A stretch of 11,703 bases of DNA from TMED-70 sp036164085 (lineage in GTDB: Bacteria > Chloroflexota > Dehalococcoidia > Lucifugimonadales > Lucifugimonadaceae). The notes beneath the pieces are model-generated. The model had not been told where the DNA came from and did not search any database. It was given only the letters and a program-made list of their open reading frames with translations. Every line of letters starts with the position of its first letter. The first letter of the stretch is position 1. Location of the stretch: contig JAYZJV010000062.1 of assembly GCA_036164085.1 (NCBI GenBank), positions 1 through 11,703 of the forward strand, in the 5' to 3' direction. Shown piece by piece: positions 1 to 6,255 of this stretch. A program made the translations under genes and the position numbers.

Positions 1-513
1 AAAAATAATATAGATGCTAGAAATCTAATTATGCTATTTTATTCAATAGTCTATCTTTTTTTCTTCTTCCATATGATTTTAATAGAAAATAGTTTTGAAA
101 ATTGGAAGTTAATGTTTTTTTATTTAATCTCACAAGTTTTTTTTATAGATATATTTGGTTATTTGGCAGGGAAAACAATTGGAAAAACTAATATTGATTT
201 TTTATCGAAAATCTCCCCAAATAAAACAATAGAAGGATATGTTGGATCAATAGTTTTTGGGGTTTTATGGGGGATAATATTCTTGTTTTTATATCAGGAT
301 GTTTTTCAATTAAAAGTACTAACTAAAATATTATTGATTTTTTCCTTAGTTTCAACTTCCATATTTGGAGATTTGTTTGTTTCTAAAATAAAAAGAGCAA
401 TTAAAGTAAAAGATTTTTCTAATTTTTTGTATGGACATGGTGGAATTTCTGATAGACTTGATTCAATTTTGCCTAGTTTTGCTATCGCATTTTGGATATT
501 CTTTCTATTATGA
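1..513 (+). CDS. cdsA: Phosphatidate cytidylyltransferase (CDP-diacylglycerol synthase), 3' part
   Basis: This inner-membrane enzyme makes CDP-diacylglycerol from phosphatidic acid and CTP, the branch point of phospholipid synthesis. The reading frame is open from base 1, so the gene is cut by the window edge. The 170 residues visible are the C-terminal part of a protein usually near 270 residues. They contain several hydrophobic membrane segments, the family motif ISPNKTIEG (visible residues 71-79), and the CDP-alcohol signature region at 128-155 with SKIKR, GHGG and the metal-binding DRLDS. In that signature the usual Pro before GHGG is Tyr144. The stop codon overlaps the dxr start as ATGA, so the two are probably translationally coupled. 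A uppS gene would be expected just upstream in this kind of cluster (inference). The family assignment is secure; only the N-terminus is unknown. Confidence 0.95.
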   Translation, partial: KNNIDARNLIMLFYSIVYLFFFFHMILIENSFENWKLMFFYLISQVFFIDIFGYLAGKTIGKTNIDFLSKISPNKTIEGYVGSIVFGVLWGIIFLFLYQDVFQLKVLTKILLIFSLVSTSIFGDLFVSKIKRAIKVKDFSNFLYGHGGISDRLDSILPSFAIAFWIFFLL

Positions 514-1622
514 AAAAAATTGTAATAATAGGTTCAACTGGTTCTATAGGTACTCAAACTTTAGAAATATGTGAAAGTAATAAAAATTTCTTTGAAGTAT
601 ATGGAATAACAGCTGGAAAAAATACAAAGAAATTAAGATCTCAAGTTTTAAATTATAAACCTAAATACTATGACAATTTAGAAAAGAAAAATTTTTCTTT
701 TACTCATTCAGAATTATTGGATTCTGAAAAATTAGTTGCTGATAAAAATGTTGATTTTATATTATTTGCCTCTTCAGGTTCAACAGCACATCTTCCTATT
801 TTTGAATCTATTAAATCAGGAAAAACCATTGGGCTTACCAATAAAGAAGTTATTGTTACATATGGTCCTTTAATTATTGAAATGGCGAAGAAATATAATG
901 CGAAAATTTTACCAGTTGATTCTGAGCCTTCAGCAATTTGGCAGTGTATCGAAGGAGAATCAAAAGATATTTCTAAGATAATATTAACAGCTTCAGGAGG
1001 AGCATTCAGAGATTTAAAATTTGAAGACCTTAAAAACATTACTCCTGAACAGGCAAAAAAACATCCTAATTGGGATATGGGAGAAAAGATTACTGTTGAT
1101 TCATCAACGATGATGAATAAGATTTTTGAAATAGTTGAAACTAGTTATCTTTTTGATTTGCCAATTGATAGTATTGAAGTTTTGATTCATAGAGAGAGCT
1201 TAGTTCATTCTATGGTTGAATTTTCAGATGGTTCAATTAAGGCACAAATTTCAAAAACTGACATGAAGTTACCTATTCAGCATGCATTAAGTTATGAATT
1301 AAACGAATTTAATTATAAAAATAAATTGAATCTATCTGAACTTAAAAATCTCTCTTTTAGCGAGGTAGATAGGAAAAAATATCCATGTTACGATTTTGCT
1401 ATAGATTACATTAAAAAAGGTCCTTTATATATTTCTGCATTATCTATAACGAATGAGATTTTGGTTGATCTTTTTTTATCTGAAAAAATCAAGTTTGTTT
1501 CTATAGTTGATTTAATGACTCATGCTTTATTAAATGAAGACTTCGACAAAGATATTACCTTTGATAATATAATTGAGATAAGGAAAATGCTAAAAAATAA
1601 AATATCAGAAAAAATAAAATAA
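510..1622 (+). CDS. dxr: 1-deoxy-D-xylulose 5-phosphate reductoisomerase
   Basis: This cytoplasmic enzyme converts DXP to 2-C-methyl-D-erythritol 4-phosphate with NADPH, the committed step of the MEP isoprenoid pathway. The 370-residue protein has the NADPH-binding GSTGSIG (8-14), TNKE (110-113), metal ligands in VDSE (D137, E139), TASGG (160-164), the flexible active-site loop HPNWDMG (185-191) and VDSSTMMNK with N203, K204 and E207. Length is slightly below the family norm of about 380-400. I start at ATG 510, which overlaps the cdsA stop as ATGA and leads directly into the NADPH fold. An in-frame TTG at 492 would add six residues and is less likely. Residue 140 is Pro where E. coli has His (SEHNA), and the usual HPQS motif reads HRES (228-230 region). 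With ispG downstream, two MEP enzymes share this operon. Confidence 0.97.
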   Translation: MKKIVIIGSTGSIGTQTLEICESNKNFFEVYGITAGKNTKKLRSQVLNYKPKYYDNLEKKNFSFTHSELLDSEKLVADKNVDFILFASSGSTAHLPIFESIKSGKTIGLTNKEVIVTYGPLIIEMAKKYNAKILPVDSEPSAIWQCIEGESKDISKIILTASGGAFRDLKFEDLKNITPEQAKKHPNWDMGEKITVDSSTMMNKIFEIVETSYLFDLPIDSIEVLIHRESLVHSMVEFSDGSIKAQISKTDMKLPIQHALSYELNEFNYKNKLNLSELKNLSFSEVDRKKYPCYDFAIDYIKKGPLYISALSITNEILVDLFLSEKIKFVSIVDLMTHALLNEDFDKDITFDNIIEIRKMLKNKISEKIK

Positions 1623-1631
1623 TAAACACAA

Positions 1632-3188
1632 ATGCAAATAATTATTAGCATAATTACTCTTTCCATAATGATAACCCCATTGGTTGTTTTGCATGAATTA
1701 GGACATTATCTTACAGCAAAATATTTTAAGGTAAGAGTTTTAGAATTTGGGATAGGATTTCCACCAAAAATTTTTTCATTTTGGGGACAGAGAGAATCAT
1801 TTGGAATAGAAAAAGATTTAATTTTTGATTTGTCCGAACTGAATATCAATCAAGAAATATATATTCAGATAAATTCTTCAAATAATATTTACAAAATAAA
1901 AAAAGAAAAACCTGAAGAAAACTTCAATGATTTTATTAAAGTTAAAATATCAGAAATTTCTGATAAAAAATTAACAGTTTATACTATGAGTTGGAGTATT
2001 AATCTAATTCCTTTTGGAGGTTTTGTAAAATTATTTGGTGAAGAAAAGAATAAATCAAAAGATTCTTTAAGCCAAGCTTCATACCTAGGTAGATTTGTAA
2101 TACTTTTTTCAGGTTCTTTTATAAATTTTTTATTACCTTTTATTATTATGTTTTTAGTAAATATTTTCATTTTGGAAAAAAATGTTGCAGATATAATTAT
2201 CCAGGACGTCATGCCTGATTCTCCAGCTGAGTTAGCAGGATTGAAACCAGGAGATAAAATACTTTCAATAAACGAAAAAACTATATACACAATATCTGAT
2301 TTACAAAGTGAAGTTTCTCAAAACTTGGGAAAAGAATCTGATTGGGAAATAGTTCGGGGAATTCCTAATGTTTTTCAAAAACCGGGAGAAGATATTAAAT
2401 ATTTTTATAATGATGAATCGACTAATGATTTTATAATCAAAGCTAGATGGGATCCTCCTTCCTACAAAGTTGGATTAGATATTTCACTAGCAAAAGCTAG
2501 ATCTATAAATCCTTATTCAGGTTCTATTACTTATTTTAATGTTGAAAATACTCCTTCTAATAAAACAATGTCATTAATAGAATCTAATAAATATTCAGAT
2601 TATAAAATTGGAGATCAAGTACCAATTGTGTTGAATGAAAATTATGAAGGGATACCATTATCAGAGGCTAGAAAAATAAATCCAGATGCAGGCATAACCG
2701 ATGAAATTCAAGAAGGATCTATAGGGATTTTAATATCTACACAAAATCCAAGAGTCTATAAAGAAAATGTTTCTGAAAACTTTAAAACTGCTTTCAACCA
2801 ATCAATTTCAATATATAAACTAAGTTATTTTTCTATAATTGGAATAATTAATAGATCCACAAACCCAATATTCGAAGGACCCAAAGCGATAGGCCCAATT
2901 GGTCTTGGTCAGATAAGTGGAAATATTGTTTATTCTTCTGAATCAACAATTAATAAAATTTTTGTTTTAATAACTATTGCATCTTCTATTAGTTTATCTT
3001 TATCAATTATCAACTTGCTTCCATTTCCTGCTTTAGACGGAGGAAGGTTAGCATTCTTATTTATTGAAATTTTTAGAAGAGGTAAAAAGGTTCCTGAAAG
3101 AATAGAGTCTTACATTCATGGGTTAGGATTTATTATACTTATATTATTGATTTTATTTATTTCATTCAAAGATATCTCAAGATTGTGA
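1632..3188 (+). CDS. rseP: RseP-family site-2 intramembrane zinc metalloprotease
   Basis: This is a multi-pass membrane protease that cleaves transmembrane substrates such as anti-sigma factors or leftover signal peptides. Visible features in order: TM1 with the zinc motif HELGH (H21, E22, H25); LIPFGGFVKLFGE (125-137); a second membrane segment (about 155-180); a PDZ domain beginning near 185 with SPAELAGLKPGD (197-208); and a third membrane block with NLLPFPALDGGRL (461-473), where D469 is the third zinc ligand, followed by a last hydrophobic stretch (about 497-512). At 518 residues it is much longer than the usual 350-450. There is an extra block of roughly 65 residues between the TM1 region and LIPFGG, and an extended region after the PDZ with an internal repeat. 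No good ribosome binding site precedes ATG 1632; dxr ends nine bases upstream, so coupling is likely. The substrate is unknown. Confidence 0.93.
   Translation: MQIIISIITLSIMITPLVVLHELGHYLTAKYFKVRVLEFGIGFPPKIFSFWGQRESFGIEKDLIFDLSELNINQEIYIQINSSNNIYKIKKEKPEENFNDFIKVKISEISDKKLTVYTMSWSINLIPFGGFVKLFGEEKNKSKDSLSQASYLGRFVILFSGSFINFLLPFIIMFLVNIFILEKNVADIIIQDVMPDSPAELAGLKPGDKILSINEKTIYTISDLQSEVSQNLGKESDWEIVRGIPNVFQKPGEDIKYFYNDESTNDFIIKARWDPPSYKVGLDISLAKARSINPYSGSITYFNVENTPSNKTMSLIESNKYSDYKIGDQVPIVLNENYEGIPLSEARKINPDAGITDEIQEGSIGILISTQNPRVYKENVSENFKTAFNQSISIYKLSYFSIIGIINRSTNPIFEGPKAIGPIGLGQISGNIVYSSESTINKIFVLITIASSISLSLSIINLLPFPALDGGRLAFLFIEIFRRGKKVPERIESYIHGLGFIILILLILFISFKDISRL
2487..2693 (+). repeat. 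Internal protein repeat within rseP (two copies, 57 codons apart)
   Basis: Two 12-residue segments of RseP resemble each other: LAKARSINPYSG (residues 286-297, bases 2487-2522) and LSEARKINPDAG (343-354, bases 2658-2693). They share L, AR, INP and G in register. The DNA copies share GCTAGA followed a few bases later by ATAAATCC, so the likeness is at both levels. They lie between the PDZ domain and the last membrane block, in the part expected outside the cytoplasmic membrane. A short duplication within the family is possible; chance similarity is not excluded. Confidence 0.45.
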
Positions 3189-3203
3189 TAAAAAGGTGAA
3201 AAT

Positions 3204-4412
3204 TTGAGAAAAATTACTCATTTAGTAAAAGTAGGAAATGTAAATATTGGTGGTAACAATCCAGTAGTAGTTCAGTCTATGACTGATACTTATACAGCAG
3301 ATATAAAAAGTACTGTTGCTCAAATAGAGGAATTGTATAATTCAGGTTCAGAAATAGTTAGAGTTACCGTAAACAATTCTGAATCAGCTAAAGCTATTAA
3401 GCCTATAAAAAAAATTTTAGCAGATAAAAATATTCAAGTTCCTATAGTGGGTGATTTTCATTTTATTGGACATAAGCTTTTGAAGGACATCCCTGAATGT
3501 GCTCAAGAATTAGACAAATACCGAATAAATCCTGGTAATTTAGGTTTAGGAAACAGAAAAGATGATAATTTTAAAACTTTTATAGAGATTGCTAAAGATT
3601 TAGATAAACCTATTAGGATTGGTGTTAATGCGGGTTCTTTAGATCAAGAACTTATGGATTCAAAAATGGATGAAAACTTCAAATTAAAGAATCCTAAAAG
3701 TGCTGATGAAGTAGAGTCTGATGCATTAATAACTAGTGCATTGTTATCTTATGAAAGAGCTCTGAACCTAGGACTAGGAAAAGATAAAATTATTATCTCG
3801 TGTAAGGTATCACGGTTGAAACAGATGGTATATTGCTATAGAGAAATTTCTAAAAATTGTTCGGCTCCTTTACATTTGGGTCTAACTGAAGCTGGGATGG
3901 GGATGAAATCAATAGTCGCGACTACTTCAGCATTATCAATTTTGTTAGAAGATGGAATTGGTGATACTATCAGGTCATCTCTGACCCCAGAAGTTGGGTC
4001 TCCAAGATCAAGAGAAGTTGAACTTTGTCAAGAAATTCTGCAATCTCTAAATATCAGAAATTATAAAGCTGAAGTTACTTCTTGCCCTGGTTGTGGTAGA
4101 ACTACATCGACTTATTTTAGAGAATTGGCTTCTGAAATAAATTCTTATCTTGATAAAAAGAAGAAAGAATGGAAAGAAAATTTTCCAGGATCTGAAAATT
4201 TAAAAGTTGCAGTTATGGGATGTGTTGTGAATGGTCCTGGAGAATCAAAAGCTGCAAACATTGGAGTCTCTTTACCAGGTTCAGGAGAAAATCCTGCAGC
4301 TCCAGTATATGTTGATGGTGAAAAGGTAAAGGTTTTAAAAGGTGTTGATATTTCAAACGAGTTTATAAATATGGTTCAATCTTATGTTGAGAATAAATGG
4401 GGGAATAAATGA
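3204..4412 (+). CDS. ispG: 4-hydroxy-3-methylbut-2-enyl diphosphate synthase (4Fe-4S)
   Basis: This cytoplasmic iron-sulfur enzyme reduces MEcPP to HMBPP, the penultimate MEP-pathway step. The 402-residue protein has the TIM-barrel part with RINPGN and RIGVNAGSLDQ, then LHLGLTEAGMG and GIGDTIRSSLTPE, and a C-terminal cluster-binding domain with cysteines in CPGCGR (C294, C297) and GCVVNGPGE (C340, with E347). It lacks the large middle insertion of the plant/Bacteroidetes type. From memory it most resembles the longer betaproteobacterial/Thermus-like subtype (CPGCGRTTST, NGPGESK), not the shorter SCPSC type. The start is TTG 3204, supported by an AAAGGTGA ribosome binding site at 3192-3199 and by the absence of an earlier usable start. 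Its stop overlaps proS as ATGA. Its pathway partner dxr is two genes upstream. Confidence 0.97.
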   Translation: MRKITHLVKVGNVNIGGNNPVVVQSMTDTYTADIKSTVAQIEELYNSGSEIVRVTVNNSESAKAIKPIKKILADKNIQVPIVGDFHFIGHKLLKDIPECAQELDKYRINPGNLGLGNRKDDNFKTFIEIAKDLDKPIRIGVNAGSLDQELMDSKMDENFKLKNPKSADEVESDALITSALLSYERALNLGLGKDKIIISCKVSRLKQMVYCYREISKNCSAPLHLGLTEAGMGMKSIVATTSALSILLEDGIGDTIRSSLTPEVGSPRSREVELCQEILQSLNIRNYKAEVTSCPGCGRTTSTYFRELASEINSYLDKKKKEWKENFPGSENLKVAVMGCVVNGPGESKAANIGVSLPGSGENPAAPVYVDGEKVKVLKGVDISNEFINMVQSYVENKWGNK

Positions 4413-6136
4413 ATATTAACAGTTTTTTAGGATCCAAAAAACTATCAAGTTTTTTTTGGAAAACTTATAGAGAAGACCCTCAAAACTTAGAAACTGAAAG
4501 TCATAGATTACTCCATAGAGCAGGATTTATATCTCAAGTTTCTTCAGGGATATTTAGTTTTCTCCCTGTAGGATGGAGATCAATCGAAAAAATAAAACAT
4601 ATTATTAAAGATGAAATGAATCGATCTGGAGCTCTAGAGGTAAATATGCCAGTGATTCAATCTTCTGATTTATGGAAAAGCTCTGGAAGATTAGATACAT
4701 TTATACCACCTCTAGCGAAATTTGTGGATAGAAGAGAAAATGAAATGGTGGTAGCTCCTACTCACGAAGAAACTGTAACTGATATGGTTGCCAGAAATGT
4801 AAATTCGTATAGGGATTTACCTTTTACGCTTTATCAAATTCAAACTAAATATAGAGAAGAACCTAGACCAAGAGGAGGACTTTTACGAGTAAGAGAATTT
4901 GAGATGAAAGATGCTTATTCTTTTGATAGAGATCTTGAGGGATTAGATGTTTCTTATAAAAAAATGATTGAAGTATACAAAAATATATTTAATAGATGTT
5001 CTACCGATGTAGTTATTGTTGATGCAGATTCGGGAGCTATAGGTGGAAAAGAGTCTAATGAATTTATTATGCTTGCTGATTCAGGTGAAGATGTGATACT
5101 TATAAGTGAAGATAATAAGTATGCAGCTAATGTTGAAAAAGCTACTTTCAAGAAAAATTTATATAAAAAAATGCCTGATTCTGAATTAGAACTTTTAGAA
5201 ACTCCAGATATAAAAACTGTTAATAAATTAAAAGAATTTTTAGATGTTCCAGATTATCAAATATTAAAAACTCTTATTTATAAATATGATAATAATTTTA
5301 TTGGTTGTGTGATAAGAGGAGATTATGATGTGAATGAAACCAAATTAAGAAATTTCCTAAAAGCTACTAATTTGGAAGCTGCCTCTGAAAAAGAAGTAAT
5401 TGATTTAGGCTTAATCCCTGGATATTTATCTCCATACAAAATAAACAACATAGATTTTATTTTTGATGAATCCGTAGAAATGGGTCCAGGAAACTTTGTA
5501 ATAGGGGCCAATATTAAAGATAAACATTATAAAAATATGAATATTACAAGAGATTTAAACAATTTTACTTCTATTGATATAGCCGAAGCAAAAGAAGGGT
5601 TTTCTACTGAAAAAGGTTCAAAGTTATTTGCAAAAAGAGGCATAGAAGTAGGTCATGTTTTTAAGTTAGGAGATTCTTATACAAAAAAAATGAATGCTAA
5701 ATTTTCAAATAATGATGGTTCCGATGAAAATATTTTAATGGGATGTTATGGAATTGGAGTAGGAAGACTTTTAGCCGCTTGTATTGAAGCTAATAAAATT
5801 GACGATTCAATGAATTTGCCTATTTCCATTTCACCATTTTCGGTATATCTGGCAGCCTTACAAACAGATAATGAAGAAGTTATGGATATTGCTCAAAAAA
5901 TATTTATAGAGCTTTCTGACTTTGGAATAGATGTTTTATTTGATGATAGATCAGTTCAAGCTGGGGTTAAATTTAATGATTCAGATTTGTTATCATTGCC
6001 ATATAAAATTATAATATCTACTAGAAATCTCCAAGATGGTATTTTAGAAATTGTAGATAGAGATAAGAATAAAACAGTAAAACTTTCATATGATGAAACA
6101 ATAAAGTTTTTTAAAAATATATCGAAAGAGATTTAA
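4409..6136 (+). CDS. proS: Prolyl-tRNA synthetase, bacterial type with editing domain
   Basis: This cytoplasmic class II synthetase charges tRNA-Pro with proline. The 575-residue length matches the bacterial form (about 570). Motif 2 is YREEPRPRGG followed by REFEMKDAYSF (148-172), and motif 3 is GCYGIGVGRLLAA (445-457, R453). Between them lies the insertion (INS) editing domain that hydrolyses Ala-tRNA-Pro, roughly residues 224-405, with the conserved LKTL lysine (K287) and the MGPGNFVIGAN segment. The anticodon-binding domain occupies about 475-575 (DDRSVQAGVKFNDSDLL). ATG 4409 overlaps the ispG stop, with a GGGGGA ribosome binding site at 4399-4404. It is the last gene of the first operon: a promoter-like site and a terminator follow within 100 bases. 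All expected active-site motifs look intact. Confidence 0.98.
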   Translation: MNINSFLGSKKLSSFFWKTYREDPQNLETESHRLLHRAGFISQVSSGIFSFLPVGWRSIEKIKHIIKDEMNRSGALEVNMPVIQSSDLWKSSGRLDTFIPPLAKFVDRRENEMVVAPTHEETVTDMVARNVNSYRDLPFTLYQIQTKYREEPRPRGGLLRVREFEMKDAYSFDRDLEGLDVSYKKMIEVYKNIFNRCSTDVVIVDADSGAIGGKESNEFIMLADSGEDVILISEDNKYAANVEKATFKKNLYKKMPDSELELLETPDIKTVNKLKEFLDVPDYQILKTLIYKYDNNFIGCVIRGDYDVNETKLRNFLKATNLEAASEKEVIDLGLIPGYLSPYKINNIDFIFDESVEMGPGNFVIGANIKDKHYKNMNITRDLNNFTSIDIAEAKEGFSTEKGSKLFAKRGIEVGHVFKLGDSYTKKMNAKFSNNDGSDENILMGCYGIGVGRLLAACIEANKIDDSMNLPISISPFSVYLAALQTDNEEVMDIAQKIFIELSDFGIDVLFDDRSVQAGVKFNDSDLLSLPYKIIISTRNLQDGILEIVDRDKNKTVKLSYDETIKFFKNISKEI

Positions 6137-6160
6137 ATATTTGATTGTTCATGCTAAAAT
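6132..6160 (+). promoter_or_regulatory. Putative sigma70 extended -10 promoter for the nusA operon
   Basis: TGCTAAAAT at 6152-6160 matches an extended -10 element (TGn plus TAAAAT, five of six consensus). A weak -35, TTTAAA at 6132-6137, lies 17 bases upstream and overlaps the last base pairs of proS. Transcription would start near 6167, giving a leader of about 90 bases before nusA that contains the terminator at 6202-6227. Seen only as sequence resemblance; AT-rich DNA makes chance matches common. Confidence 0.4.
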
Positions 6161-6201
6161 GAGTCAGTAGAAAATAAAAAATTAAGGATTAGTAATAAAG
6201 T

Positions 6202-6227
6202 AAAGGTGGGCTTTGCCCACTTTTTTT
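6202..6227 (+). terminator. Intrinsic terminator between proS and nusA (possible nusA-leader attenuator)
   Basis: The hairpin has left arm 6202-6211, loop TTT at 6212-6214 and right arm from 6215. Its core is six perfect pairs (GTGGGC with GCCCAC), extended by one G-T and three A-T pairs into a run of seven T at 6221-6227. This is a classic Rho-independent terminator, the only G+C-rich hairpin in the window. It could end the proS transcript. Because a promoter-like site lies upstream of it and nusA starts 28 bases downstream, it may also attenuate the nusA operon, as described for rimP leaders in other bacteria. Confidence 0.88.
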
Positions 6228-6235
6228 AATTATAT

Positions 6236-6255
6236 AGTTATCTTGGGAGGTAACT
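6236..6255 (+). promoter_or_regulatory. Hairpin over the nusA ribosome binding site
   Basis: AGTTATC (6236-6242) can pair with GGTAACT (6249-6255), one pair being G-T, around the loop TTGGGA. The strong Shine-Dalgarno GGGAGG (6245-6250) lies partly in the loop and partly in the 3' arm, and the arm ends at the base before the TTG start at 6256. The ribosome binding site decides this start: spacing is five bases. The hairpin is weak (seven pairs, mostly A-T), so it may have only a modest effect on nusA translation. Confidence 0.4.

Noticed and set aside
1..30. cdsA beginning at ATG 31
   Set aside because: The frame is open through base 1 and the visible protein lacks the N-terminal third of the family, so ATG 31 is an internal Met, not the start.
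492..509. Longer dxr starting at TTG 492
   Set aside because: ATG 510 overlaps the cdsA stop as ATGA and begins right at the NADPH-binding strand; the extra six residues have no support.
704..1039. Minus-strand open frame of 111 codons inside dxr
   Set aside because: It lies fully within conserved dxr motifs, has no recognisable domain or ribosome binding site, and is a shadow of the real gene. The same holds for minus-strand frames at 1979-2290, 4954-5151, 5323-5511, 6861-7118 and 9796-10065.
6161..6201. Possible antiterminator arm in the nusA leader
   Set aside because: The stretch has hardly any C and no complement to either arm of the terminator, so no alternative structure is supported.
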